Positions 10,201-17,421 of a stretch of 64,000 nucleotides of DNA are shown here, one piece after another (positions within the stretch are counted from its first letter, which is position 1; each line of letters opens with the position of its first letter). The notes beneath the pieces are model-generated. The model saw only the letters and a program-made list of their open reading frames with translations, made no database searches and was not told where the DNA came from. A program made the translations under genes and the position numbers. Origin of the DNA: Muricomes intestini (GTDB lineage: Bacteria; Bacillota; Clostridia; Lachnospirales; Lachnospiraceae); the NCBI RefSeq assembly GCF_004346165.1, contig NZ_SLZZ01000007.1, positions 62,001 to 126,000 of the forward strand, written 5' to 3'.

Positions 10201-10808
10201 CCTATCTGCTTCTCCAGCTCTGCCAAAATATCATTGACACGGGTCAGGTTCAGCCGTTCCTCCTCCAGCTTTTTCACGGAGAAATTCTTGCGGCGCTTAA
10301 ACTTTACAATTCCTGCTGCTTCATCGAAAAGCTCCCTGCGTTCTTCCGGCTTTCCGCTTAAGATTTTGTCAATCTGGCCCTGACCGATGATAGAATAGCC
10401 TTCTTTTCCGATTCCTGTATCATAGAACATCTCATTGATATCCTTCAGACGGCATCCGGCACCGTTGATTAAATATTCGCTCTCGCCAGAACGGTACAAC
10501 TTCCTGGTAACGGTAACCTCCTCATATTCCACAGGCAGCTTATGGTCTGCATTGTCCAGCGTAATAGCAACTGACGCATAGCTTAAAGGTTTGCGGTTCT
10601 CCGTGCCGGAAAAAATAACATCCTGCATAGTACCGCCCCGAAGCTGCTTTACCCTCTGCTCCCCGAGAACCCAACGCACCGCATCTGCTACATTACTCTT
10701 TCCGCTGCCGTTTGGGCCTACAATGCCGGTTATTCCGTTGTGGAACTCAAACTTAATTTTATGGGCAAAGGACTTAAAGCCTTGTACTTCAATGCTTTTT
10801 AAATACAT
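7248..10808 (-). CDS. smc: Chromosome segregation protein SMC
   Basis: SMC is the ATPase of the bacterial condensin-like complex (with ScpA and ScpB, not in this window) and organises the chromosome. The 1186-aa protein begins with a Walker A motif GPNGSGKSN (31-39), continues through a long coiled coil, a hinge around residues 515-640 (starting near EKGLIGVVADII), a second coiled coil, and ends with the ABC signature LSGGEKALTAISLLFA and Walker B FCLLDEIEAALDD. Length and architecture are typical. It starts 7 bp after rnc and precedes ftsY. Confidence 0.98.
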   Translation of the reverse strand: MYLKSIEVQGFKSFAHKIKFEFHNGITGIVGPNGSGKSNVADAVRWVLGEQRVKQLRGGTMQDVIFSGTENRKPLSYASVAITLDNADHKLPVEYEEVTVTRKLYRSGESEYLINGAGCRLKDINEMFYDTGIGKEGYSIIGQGQIDKILSGKPEERRELFDEAAGIVKFKRRKNFSVKKLEEERLNLTRVNDILAELEKQIGPLKQQSEVAREYLKKKEELKTFDINMFLLETERIGDQIKNVEGKFKIASDELEETNVKYTDMKTEYEAIEEEVDEIDLSIEKAKGQLNETTLLKQQLEGQINVLKEQINTIRMNDEHYDNRLSTIRVEIETRESQRDKLAAEQTTVKAKLEESAKSNTRAKEELIDVQTRIASEAAEIEQNKAEIIELLNNRASTRAKIQHYTTTQEQLSARKSELERIILEMSGEAGKQDNVLAGYESELKRISAEIAGYAEKINDNEQEIENLQQELSKRQEQLRIGQTAYHRESSRLESLKNITERYDGYGNSIRKVMSNKDREKGLIGVVADIIKVDKEYEIAIETALGGSIQNIVTDNEETAKRMIAYLKQNKFGRATFLPLTSMHLGADIRQKEAMNEKGVIGQANTLVHVEPQFQGLADQLLGRTLVVDNIDNGIRIARKYKQSLRLVTLDGELMNPGGSMTGGAFRNSSNLLSRRREIEEFEKTVKMLKKDMDDCEQAVNDVKVKRAACYSTIDELQKELRKASVIENTARMNVEQVQARQKEISRRYENCLKEQAELEQRLQEILDNEDSVHMEMEASEALEKELNSHIEELQKCLEADREKEIISQKRSEEVHLNFAGLEQQNAFISENMQRIQEETAKLEAELEDLDTNKGNASEEILEKEAKIKDLRNTIENSKELFEEINAEIKSQTVKRDMLNQKHKDFLGQREELSRHMSELDKECFRLNSQKESYEEASEKQINYMWEEYELTYNHAMELRNINLTDLAYMKRQIQTLKGEIRKLGDVNVNAIDDYKSISERYEFLKGQHDDLVEAEGTLLKIIDELDGAMRKQFEEQFALISREFDIVFKQLFGGGKGTLELMEDEDILEAGIRIIAQPPGKKLQNMMQLSGGEKALTAISLLFAIQNLKPSPFCLLDEIEAALDDNNVVRFAQYLHKLTKHTQFIVITHRRGTMTAADRLYGITMQEKGVSTLVSVDLLEEELDK

Positions 10809-10815
10809 ATAACAC

Positions 10816-11505
10816 CTACTTTTCTTTCTTCAGTTCCAGTATTGCTTTATATGCAGCCTCCTGCTCAGCAGCCTTCTTTGTCCGGCCTTTACCCACGCCC
10901 AAACTGCGCTCTCCGACTAGAACCTCCACAGAGAAAGCCTTATTGTGATCCGGTCCCTCTTCCTTTACAAGATGATAGGAAATGCCGTCATCCAGCTTTG
11001 CCTGCACGATTTCCTGCAAAATGGTCTTGCTATCAAAAAAGAGCTTTTTATTTTCCAGATCCGTCAGTATAAACCGATGAATGAACTCTTTCGCATTAGT
11101 AAAACCACCGTCCAGATAAATTGCACCTATCAGAGCTTCCAGTGCATCTGATGTAATGGACTCCCTTTGCCTGCCCCCGGTTGCCTCTTCCCCTTTTCCA
11201 AGGAGCAGATAGGAGCCTAGATCAATATCCCGTGCACAAAAAGCCAGTGCCGGTTCGCATACCATGCTCGCCCTTGTCTTCGTCAATTCCCCCTCCGATA
11301 CTTTGGGAAATTCCAAATATAGATATTCGCTGGAAACCAGCTCCAGTACCGCGTCTCCCAAGAATTCCAGCCTCTCATTACAGTGGTGCTTTTCCAGATG
11401 CTTCTCATTTGTATAGGAGCTGTGCATCATAGCCTGTCCCAACAGAGAAAAGTCACGGAATTTGTATCCTATTCTTTTCTCCAGTTCTTTTAAATTTTCA
11501 CTCAT
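10816..11505 (-). CDS. rnc: Ribonuclease III
   Basis: This 229-aa double-strand-specific endoribonuclease processes rRNA and structured mRNA. The RNase III signature NERLEFLGDAVLEL (43-56) holds the acidic metal-binding residues; the second acidic cluster is in ALEALIGAIYLDGG, and a C-terminal dsRNA-binding domain runs from about 158 to 227. A GAAAGGATAAGAGC ribosome-binding site precedes the ATG. It leads the rnc-smc-ftsY-ilvA group, behind the acpP terminator. Confidence 0.97.
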   Translation of the reverse strand: MSENLKELEKRIGYKFRDFSLLGQAMMHSSYTNEKHLEKHHCNERLEFLGDAVLELVSSEYLYLEFPKVSEGELTKTRASMVCEPALAFCARDIDLGSYLLLGKGEEATGGRQRESITSDALEALIGAIYLDGGFTNAKEFIHRFILTDLENKKLFFDSKTILQEIVQAKLDDGISYHLVKEEGPDHNKAFSVEVLVGERSLGVGKGRTKKAAEQEAAYKAILELKKEK

Positions 11506-11566
11506 GCTCTTATCCTTTCAAGAGGGGTGCCTCTTCTCATAACCGGACTCCCCCCTTATTAAAATG

Positions 11567-11589
11567 AAAAAGCCCAAAGGGGCTTTTTC
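11567..11589 (-). terminator. Terminator between acpP and rnc
   Basis: A GC-rich short hairpin has arms AAAAAGCCC and GGGCTTTTT around a four-base loop. On the minus strand it is followed by a T run, and it ends or attenuates the plsX-acpP transcript 16 bp after the acpP stop. A weaker 6-bp hairpin lies just downstream at 11520-11535. Confidence 0.85.
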
Positions 11590-11604
11590 GCTTTAACGCA
11601 ATAT

Positions 11605-11835
11605 TTATTCTACAGCCTTTTTTATCTGATCAACAGCATCCTGTACCGTCCCAATTTTCTCGGCCTCATCATTGTCAATCTCAATATCGAACTCTTCCTC
11701 AATTCCCATAATTATCTGGAAAATATCCAGTGAATCCGCTCCCAAATCATCTACAAATGTGGTCTCCGGATGAATATCATCCTTCGAAACATTCAAAACA
11801 TCTGCAATAATATCCTGTAATTTTTCAAACTCCAT
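11605..11835 (-). CDS. acpP: Acyl carrier protein
   Basis: This 76-aa acidic protein carries growing acyl chains as phosphopantetheine thioesters during fatty acid synthesis. The modification serine is S35 in LGADSLD. Length, charge and context (just after plsX, before rnc) fit the housekeeping ACP. A GGAAATAAAGTT ribosome-binding site precedes the ATG. Confidence 0.97.
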   Translation of the reverse strand: MEFEKLQDIIADVLNVSKDDIHPETTFVDDLGADSLDIFQIIMGIEEEFDIEIDNDEAEKIGTVQDAVDQIKKAVE

Positions 11836-11860
11836 AACTTTATTTCCTTTCTTGATTACA

Positions 11861-12886
11861 TTAATTTTCTTTTTTTTCTTCCTGCACCTGGAGGACAGCT
11901 TTTATCTTTTCATTTATTTGCTGCTCTTTGAAAGTAACGCACTGGATAATGGACGTACACACTTCCTTTGCCTTAGAACTGCCATGTGTCTTGACAACCA
12001 GCCCGTTCAGGCCCAACAGCGGCGCACCGCCATACTCGCTGGCATCGAAGTCTTTCAGTGTGCTCTTAAGTGCCGGCTTCACAAGAAGTGCTCCTATCTT
12101 GCTCCTTAGTGAACCCATCATACCCTGTTTGACCTTGCTGATTAGAGTACCGCCCACACCTTCATATAGCTTCAGGATTACATTGCCCACAAAGGCTTCA
12201 CAGACTACTACGTCCACAGCACCTGCCGGAATATCTCTTGCCTCCACGCTTCCCACGAAATTAATATCCTTACACTCTTTCAGAAGCGGGAAGGTCTCTT
12301 TTACAAGTGCATTGCCTTTTTCTTCCTCTGCGCCGATATTTACAATTCCTACCGTAGGATTTTTCTTTCCAATAATATTCTCCATGTATATGGAGCCCAT
12401 CTTTGCAAACTGAACAAGATGAGAAGGCCTTGCATCCACATTCGCCCCACAGTCTATCAGCAGTGACACGCCTTTGGCAGTGGGTATCAGTGGTGCAAGA
12501 GGCGGTCTTTCCACTCCCTTAATCCTGCCCACCAGCACCTGGCCTCCGACCAGGATTGCTCCTGAACTTCCTGCGGATACAAATGCATCGGCCTCTCCAT
12601 TCTTCACCAGATTCATGGCTACTACAATGGAGGAATCCTTCTTTCGGCGAATCGCCATAACCGGCGGGTCTGCTGTCTCAATGACCTCTGATGCATTCAC
12701 AATCTCAATCTGCTCCCTGGGGTAAGTGTACTCTGATAACGTCTTCTTCAATAGTGCTTCCTGCCCCGTCAGCAAAACCTTAATATCGCTTCTTTGCTTT
12801 ACAGCTTCCACGGCGCCCCGGATAATCTCCCCGGGTGCATTATCACCGCCCATGGCATCCAGGGCAACTCTTGTAATATCAGACAT
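11861..12886 (-). CDS. plsX: Phosphate acyltransferase PlsX
   Basis: PlsX converts acyl-ACP to acyl phosphate, the donor for PlsY. The family start RVALDAMGGDNAPGEIIRG is at residues 6-24, and GSSGAIL and CGANVDARP segments follow. The reading frame stays open for 19 codons upstream, but the ATG at 12886 has a strong TTAGGAGGAAG ribosome-binding site and matches the family N-terminus, so it is chosen (341 aa). The usual upstream partner rpmF is 13 kb away in this window, on the other side of the nif block. Confidence 0.95.
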   Translation of the reverse strand: MSDITRVALDAMGGDNAPGEIIRGAVEAVKQRSDIKVLLTGQEALLKKTLSEYTYPREQIEIVNASEVIETADPPVMAIRRKKDSSIVVAMNLVKNGEADAFVSAGSSGAILVGGQVLVGRIKGVERPPLAPLIPTAKGVSLLIDCGANVDARPSHLVQFAKMGSIYMENIIGKKNPTVGIVNIGAEEEKGNALVKETFPLLKECKDINFVGSVEARDIPAGAVDVVVCEAFVGNVILKLYEGVGGTLISKVKQGMMGSLRSKIGALLVKPALKSTLKDFDASEYGGAPLLGLNGLVVKTHGSSKAKEVCTSIIQCVTFKEQQINEKIKAVLQVQEEKKEN

Positions 12887-12914
12887 TTTTCTTCCTCCTA
12901 ACGCTACTGCATTA

Positions 12915-12943
12915 ATTCTACTAAACATCAATATAAAAATCAA
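12915..12943 (-). promoter_or_regulatory. Predicted promoter of plsX-acpP
   Basis: Minus-strand -35 TTGATT (12938-12943) and -10 TAGAAT (12915-12920) lie 17 bp apart. If used, plsX has its own promoter now that it is separated from rpmF. Confidence 0.6.
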
Positions 12944-12963
12944 TAAGAAATTGGAAATTAAAA

Positions 12964-13181
12964 AGCATTAAGTAACAGTTCAGCCATCAGCTCGATTCCA
13001 CCCCAAGGGTACCGTCCTTGTTAAACAACCACACTACGGTTGCTAACCAAGGACATGTGCTGCGCTTCATCTCGCTGTGGCAGAGCGCCATATGAATTTT
13101 CGGCAGCATATGCATACGAAAGCAAGCTTTCTCCTGCCTACGCTGTCGAAAATTCGCATGGCTGAACTGTTACAGCATTAA
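12964..13181. mobile_element. MITE-like element with 16-bp perfect terminal inverted repeats
   Basis: The element body is 12972-13173 (202 bp). It starts with GTAACAGTTCAGCCAT and ends with its exact reverse complement (13158-13173). Both sides carry the same 8-bp direct repeat AGCATTAA (12964-12971 and 13174-13181), as expected of a target-site duplication. Inside are nested imperfect inverted repeats (around 13092 and 13145, and around 13016 and 13050), so much of it can fold. No reading frame of useful length is present. It therefore needs a transposase supplied elsewhere. It occupies most of the 339-bp space between plsX and the nitroreductase gene. Confidence 0.85.
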
Positions 13182-13182
13182 A

Positions 13183-13211
13183 AAGAACTGCCCCTCAAAA
13201 TGACAGTTCTT
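13183..13211 (-). terminator. Terminator of the marR-nitroreductase unit
   Basis: Arms AAGAACTG and CAGTTCTT (8 bp, 13-base loop) are followed on the minus strand by a T run. It starts 14 bp after the nitroreductase stop and directly abuts the MITE target duplication. Confidence 0.75.
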
Positions 13212-13225
13212 ATTGTCTAAAGATA

Positions 13226-13804
13226 TTATTTCATGATTTTTACTCTCTGCGAAATGTCTTCTTTTTCCTTTGCATCCGGCTCCCCTGCGATGCCGCCAAA
13301 AGGCATTTGTGCAATCAGGATGTAGTTTTCCGGGAGATTGAAAAGTTCACGGACTTTCGTATCAATTACCGGATTGTAGTGCTGCAGGGATGCACCGATT
13401 CCTAATTCCCGCAGGCCGCTCCAAATACTAAGCTGAAGCATGCCGCTGGACTGGTTTGCCCATACAGGAAAGTTTGCTGCATATAGAGGAAATTGATTCT
13501 GGCACCCTTCTACGGTTTCTCTGTCATAGAAATAAAGAACTGTTCCTGCACCTGCTTTGAAGCTGTCAATTTTCCCCCTTGGCACCTGTCCTTCAAACGC
13601 ATCGTAAACAGCATCCCACAGTTGTTCCTGCTTGTCTCCCAATGCTACAACAACACGGGAGCTTTTCATATTAAATGCATCAGGTACTAGTCCAGTCAGC
13701 TGCTGAACAAGTTCGATGACCTTCTCCTCGCTGACCGGAAGTTCTTTGTTTATATTATAATAGGTTCTGCGGTTTTCCAAAGATTTTATAATGTTCATAT
13801 ACAT
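13226..13804 (-). CDS. Nitroreductase family protein
   Basis: This protein of about 192 aa resembles the FMN-dependent nitroreductase fold: an N-terminal RRTYYNI segment of the SxRR(S/T) type, a central ANFPVWANQSSGMLQLSIWSGLRELGIGASLQHYN stretch given here only as its start and end (AANFPVWANQ, GASLQHYN), and a C-terminal QMPFGGIAGEP. It probably reduces nitro compounds or quinones with NAD(P)H, but the substrate is unknown. The frame opens with a GTG at 13810; the ATG at 13804 is preferred because AAAAAGGAG lies 6 bases upstream. It follows the marR and pirin remnant and likely shares their transcript. Confidence 0.8.
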   Translation of the reverse strand: MYMNIIKSLENRRTYYNINKELPVSEEKVIELVQQLTGLVPDAFNMKSSRVVVALGDKQEQLWDAVYDAFEGQVPRGKIDSFKAGAGTVLYFYDRETVEGCQNQFPLYAANFPVWANQSSGMLQLSIWSGLRELGIGASLQHYNPVIDTKVRELFNLPENYILIAQMPFGGIAGEPDAKEKEDISQRVKIMK

Positions 13805-13826
13805 GCACACTCCTTTTTATGCTTTG

Positions 13827-14064
13827 TCATAAGATATCCCTTTTTGTATCTATCACAAGGCCGGCATCTGGTTCCAGGCGGATATCATAATAATCAAGAG
13901 GCAGATAATCCCCAGACTGTCACGATGCACCATCTTTCCCTTATAAACGTAACTATCGGATCATATTCTTCTACTGTCGTATTGGACAATACCCTGACCA
14001 GATGTACACCGGCTCCGTCCTGTGTCCGGAATCCTCCTGCTTGATTTTTCACCTTTCTCTCCAT
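13827..14064 (-). pseudogene. Decayed pirin-like gene between marR and nitroreductase
   Basis: An ATG at 14064 directly abuts the marR stop. The first frame reads MERKVKNQAGGFRTQDGAG then VHLVRVLSNTTVEEYDP, like the N-terminus of pirin (cupin family), and stops after 56 codons. A second frame then gives YKGKMVHRDSLG, a typical pirin segment, and a third gives LPLDYYDIRLEPDAG, like the start of the pirin C-terminal cupin. The order is right but the frames change and the segment between the first two (normally about 30 residues including the metal-binding histidines) is missing. I read this as a pirin gene collapsed by internal deletions. The assignment is from recalled family resemblance. Confidence 0.65.
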
Positions 14065-14481
14065 TTAGCTGCCTCCAAACTTCTTTAGTAAAACTGACAA
14101 TTGTTCTTTTTCATCGTCTGTCCAACATTTCATCAACTGGATAATACTAAGCTTATTTTGCGGATAAACCTGAGCCATCAGCTGCCGCCCTGGTTCCGTA
14201 ATAGTTAAAATACACCTCCTTTTGTCTCTGTTATCGGCCTGCCTTGTAATATATCCTCTTTTTTCCAGATTACTTACAATAAGAGGCATCGTTCCACTGG
14301 AGCTGAGTATCTTTTCCTGAACCTGACCCACGGACATGTCCCCTTTATGATATAAGACCTCTAAGACAGCAAACTGCCCCGTGGTAAGTCTGTATTCTGA
14401 AAAAATTTTATTGGACTCCTTGTCAATACAGTTCACGGCACGCTTGAGGCCTATCAAAACTTTCATCTCTGTTTTTGCCAT
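14065..14481 (-). CDS. MarR family transcriptional regulator
   Basis: This 138-aa winged-helix protein has the MarR layout: an N-terminal helix, a helix-turn-helix (about 44-75, with VGQVQEKILSSSGTMPLIVS), the wing (KRGYITRQADNRDKRRC, with the family DxRxxR pattern) and a C-terminal dimer helix. A GGAGTGAGAAT ribosome-binding site precedes the ATG. A perfect 22-bp palindrome overlaps its promoter, which points to autorepression. The likely regulon is its own operon (pirin remnant, nitroreductase), possibly in response to electrophiles or quinones; the ligand is unknown. Confidence 0.88.
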   Translation of the reverse strand: MAKTEMKVLIGLKRAVNCIDKESNKIFSEYRLTTGQFAVLEVLYHKGDMSVGQVQEKILSSSGTMPLIVSNLEKRGYITRQADNRDKRRCILTITEPGRQLMAQVYPQNKLSIIQLMKCWTDDEKEQLSVLLKKFGGS

Positions 14482-14492
14482 ATTCTCACTCC

Positions 14493-14517
14493 AATATCTC
14501 TATATAGAGATATTATA
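14493..14517 (-). promoter_or_regulatory. MarR operator palindrome overlapping the marR -10 box
   Basis: Positions 14493-14514 form a perfect 22-bp palindrome with half-site AATATCTCTAT. The minus-strand -10 box TATAAT (14512-14517) overlaps its upstream end, so the palindrome covers the transcription start. A TTGTAT -35-like box lies upstream with a short 15-bp spacer. The placement is that of a repressor site. Confidence 0.75.
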
Positions 14518-14553
14518 CCCTATATGCAAAAAATACAAGTGTTTTTGGAAATT

Positions 14554-15558
14554 TCATTTTGCGGGAGATTCATTTCCGCTGTGGCACAGCAGGCAGTTTG
14601 CACAGTCAGCAGGTGTACAGCCCAACGTGTCCGCAGGCAGTTTTTGGATAGTAAAACCTGTATGTTTCATCGAAAAGGTATGTGTACCGCCGTTTTCGAA
14701 GCTCACTGTATCCTCCTCGAAATTAAAAATTACTTTCATGGCGCCCCGGACCTTTATATTATCATAAAGTGGATGTTGCTTTTCCGTGGGTTCGAGGACC
14801 ATGAACTCCTCCTCTTCCGTTTGTATCATGACTCTGTCCCCCATGGTAGAAAAAGCAGTAAGCCTCCCTTTCTCATCAAACACAACCGAATTGCTGTCCG
14901 CATGGATTCCCACCGCATCCGGCTCAAATGCGCTGAAGGTTCCGATCGGCGTTTGCAGCTGCAATGGTGACTTTGGTTCCACCGACTTTAATTCTCCGCT
15001 CTCATAGAGGGAGAAACCAATTTCCGTCTCAATCCTGCCTACCGGAGACTGCACCGTTATGGTCTCTTTAGGATACAATGTGATGCTTTTTATATTTCCA
15101 CTTTTATAAAAACAGATACCATTTGTATATGCAGAAAAGGATGCAGCGTCCAATTCAAAAGAAAGCGGGATGTTATTTTGTCGTTCGTCCTCCTCTGACC
15201 AGAACCCGCTTATCTGTCCATCCGATACAAAAACCTTGTGCAGCTCTCCGGTCGGATAAAATGTCACATATTCTGCCGGCAAGGTTCCGATCGGACTTTC
15301 GATTTCAGACTGTTCCTCCAGCATGACGGCTTTTATGATTCCGTTTCTGTGAAATTCCACTGATGGTTTGTTTTTCCGCCTTTGCGATTCGCTGTAAGAG
15401 GGAACCAATTCTCCCGCATGTGTTACGATCATATTTTTTCCTGTTAGTTTTACACTTTCAAGCTCTCCGGCCGTGTAAGTCTGAAAAGAAGATATATCGC
15501 CAAGAATACCAAACTCCATCTGTATATGCGTTTCATCAATTACAAGATAATTCATCAT
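14554..15558 (-). CDS. Unknown 334-aa repeat protein with C-terminal cysteine cluster, last gene of the nif operon
   Basis: I do not recognise a named family. The protein is built of beta-like repeats of about 60-70 residues. Each has a [ST]P[IV]G turn (ESPIGTL, QSPVGRI, QTPIGTF) and a YxxGxL/I-type turn (FYPTGELHKVF, FYKSGNIKSI, LYESGELKSV, FDEKGRLTAF) that recalls MORN or YwqK-like repeats. The C-terminus carries C-x4-C-x2-C-x2-C (GCTPADCANCLLCHSG), suitable for a metal or Fe-S site. No signal peptide or membrane segment is seen. A strong AGGAGG site precedes the ATG, 11 bp after nifV(alpha), so it is cotranscribed with nif. A role in nitrogenase cofactor supply or protection is a guess from context. 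Confidence 0.6.
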   Translation of the reverse strand: MMNYLVIDETHIQMEFGILGDISSFQTYTAGELESVKLTGKNMIVTHAGELVPSYSESQRRKNKPSVEFHRNGIIKAVMLEEQSEIESPIGTLPAEYVTFYPTGELHKVFVSDGQISGFWSEEDERQNNIPLSFELDAASFSAYTNGICFYKSGNIKSITLYPKETITVQSPVGRIETEIGFSLYESGELKSVEPKSPLQLQTPIGTFSAFEPDAVGIHADSNSVVFDEKGRLTAFSTMGDRVMIQTEEEEFMVLEPTEKQHPLYDNIKVRGAMKVIFNFEEDTVSFENGGTHTFSMKHTGFTIQKLPADTLGCTPADCANCLLCHSGNESPAK

Positions 15559-15569
15559 ATGGTTTCCTC

Positions 15570-16388
15570 CTATAGAAAGTTCCTTCTGTCCGGCCGCATG
15601 ATTCCCGATAACAATTCTTCAATCTTAAGCACATTCCGCTTCTCTATCCCGGTATCAAAATGGGACTCACAGGCATGAATAAAATCATACATATTGCAGT
15701 TTCCGGCCCGTTCGCCGATGCCCAGTATGGTGCAGTCAATGAATTGTGCGCCCATGCTTGCCATTTCCAGGGAATTGGCAACCGCCATGCCGAAATCATT
15801 ATGTTCATGTGCTTCAATCATTATTGAAGAATGACTTCGTATTTCTTTTACCAGCTTTCCCGCACGTACAGGTGTAAAGATGCCAACTGTATCCGCGAGC
15901 CTGATAATTTTTATCCTCATTTTTTCAGCCTGAGCCGCCAGTTTTATCATAAATCCTATATCAGCACGAGAAGCATCCTCAAATCCAAGTGTTACCTGCA
16001 CATGGAAATTATCCGCTATTTCCACACAGTCCATAAGCTGCTTTTCTACCCAGGCCTTATTTTTATTGAGCTTAGAATAAATCTGTACATAGCTGACAGG
16101 AACTGCTATATGTATGACATCCGGTTTTTGGCGGCATGCTTCCATAACGTCCGCAGGATTCAATCTGCTCCAAAGTGATATTCTTGCATGTTTTTTTTGA
16201 TACATGATTTCAGACAGATATTCTCTCCCTTCTGTCTTCCGGTCAAATATTCCGGCTTCTATCTCGAATACCCCAATTTTGTCCAGGGCCAGAGCCAGTT
16301 TAACCTTATCTTCCGGAAGAAAAGTAACTCCCGGACACTGTTCGCCGTCACGCAATGTTGTATCTACTATCCTAAGCTTTTTCATCAT
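15570..16388 (-). CDS. nifV: Homocitrate synthase, alpha (N-terminal, catalytic) subunit
   Basis: NifV condenses acetyl-CoA and 2-oxoglutarate to homocitrate, the organic ligand of FeMo-cofactor. This subunit has the HMGL-like TIM-barrel start VDTTLRDGEQ (residues 8-17), the DASRADIGF and RLADTVGIFTP segments, and the metal-binding EAHEHNDFGMAVANS. It lacks the C-terminal GKHSG region, which is on the neighbouring gene, as in the split nifV(omega)-nifV(alpha) of Clostridium pasteurianum. An upstream ATG at 16397 sits too close to the GGGAGGT site; the ATG at 16388 has better spacing, so the gene overlaps its neighbour by 17 bp. Confidence 0.88.
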   Translation of the reverse strand: MMKKLRIVDTTLRDGEQCPGVTFLPEDKVKLALALDKIGVFEIEAGIFDRKTEGREYLSEIMYQKKHARISLWSRLNPADVMEACRQKPDVIHIAVPVSYVQIYSKLNKNKAWVEKQLMDCVEIADNFHVQVTLGFEDASRADIGFMIKLAAQAEKMRIKIIRLADTVGIFTPVRAGKLVKEIRSHSSIMIEAHEHNDFGMAVANSLEMASMGAQFIDCTILGIGERAGNCNMYDFIHACESHFDTGIEKRNVLKIEELLSGIMRPDRRNFL

Positions 16389-17361
16389 GGATCTCATACC
16401 TCCCGGCCATTTCTATGAATTCTTCTTCTGTAATGGCGGTTCCCCGTGCCCTGCTTTTTTCCTTGATCAACTGAAGCAGGTCTTCTGTATGATTCTGTAA
16501 TGAGCTTTCCATATGGAGTTTTTTTGAGTAAAAAGCAACAGAGCCTTTTCCCGAATGTTTCCCGAGGATCACTTCTCTTTCTAAGCCGACCAGCTCCGCA
16601 GGATATGGTTCATAATTGGAATACTTTTTTAAAATGCCATCAACATGAACGCCTGATTCCACATAAAAAATGCGTTTTCCAAGTACAGGTGCCATGGGAG
16701 ATATTTGTTCTCCCAATACACTTTCAAGCCAGCATTTTAACCTTGAGAAACTTTTGAAATCCTGATTCACCATGTATCGTTCCATCACATGCAATGCCAT
16801 GAGAATCTGCTCCGTCGATGCCTTGTTTCCGATTCCAAGCAAAGTAGATACAACGGCATAACCCTTATTCTGAAGAAACAGGGTTGCAATTGCCGTTGCA
16901 CAGTGATAAGTATTCTCCGGACATAAAATAAGCTGCTTTAATTCAAATTTCTTTTTTAATGCCTCCAGCCCTGCACTGCACCCTCCAAGCAGGAGTTTAT
17001 CTAAACCCGTAACCTTCTGCAGCGAATTTTCTGCAGCCGGTACTATCCTTATCGGCTCTTCCATATCATTGATCTGATAAGCCGGGATTTCTCTTTCCCT
17101 TTTTTTCTGCTTGGGGGTAAAATAATATTTAATCTTTTTATCGTTTGGATAAGCTTCATTCATATAGGAAACGGCATCCATTTCAAGATAGTAGGTCATA
17201 CTATCTGGCAGATCTCCCTCCAGCCTTTCATATAAGCCAGTAGAAATCTGCAGATTGCTGATACCAATTTCTCCCATGAGCTCCACAAAATGATATATCT
17301 GTTCCCGGGTTAAATTATAGTCATCAAGAATGCATAATGTAGCATCTATAATTCTTATCAT
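16372..17361 (-). CDS. nifV: Homocitrate synthase, omega (C-terminal) subunit
   Basis: This 329-aa protein matches the C-terminal part of NifV: PVLGKRIFYVESGVHVDG (about 225-242), then VGLEREVILGKHSGKGS (258-274). Its N-terminal third (IRIIDATLCILDD, ISTGLYERL) is a divergent barrel remnant lacking DTTLRDGEQ. Together with the next gene it should form the two-subunit homocitrate synthase known from C. pasteurianum. A GCAGGAGGTATATCT ribosome-binding site precedes the ATG. It lies 60 bp after nifN-B. Confidence 0.85.
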   Translation of the reverse strand: MIRIIDATLCILDDYNLTREQIYHFVELMGEIGISNLQISTGLYERLEGDLPDSMTYYLEMDAVSYMNEAYPNDKKIKYYFTPKQKKREREIPAYQINDMEEPIRIVPAAENSLQKVTGLDKLLLGGCSAGLEALKKKFELKQLILCPENTYHCATAIATLFLQNKGYAVVSTLLGIGNKASTEQILMALHVMERYMVNQDFKSFSRLKCWLESVLGEQISPMAPVLGKRIFYVESGVHVDGILKKYSNYEPYPAELVGLEREVILGKHSGKGSVAFYSKKLHMESSLQNHTEDLLQLIKEKSRARGTAITEEEFIEMAGRYEIHDEKA

Positions 17362-17421
17362 AGATATACCTCCTGCCCCCGCATATTCTTAAATTATCAG
17401 ATCCTCTACCGGTCTTCCTCC

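Noticed and set aside
9868-10383. Plus-strand open frames opposite smc
   Set aside because: They are serine-, phenylalanine- and leucine-rich complements of the SMC coiled coil and have no independent coding signs.
12964-13181. CRISPR or regulatory leader explanation for the repeats near plsX
   Set aside because: There are no regularly spaced direct repeats. Terminal inverted repeats with a target duplication fit a MITE better.
15570-17361. Frameshifted single nifV gene
   Set aside because: The two parts are in reverse domain order (C-terminal part first) and each has its own ribosome-binding site, as in the known split omega and alpha subunits, so this is not a broken gene.
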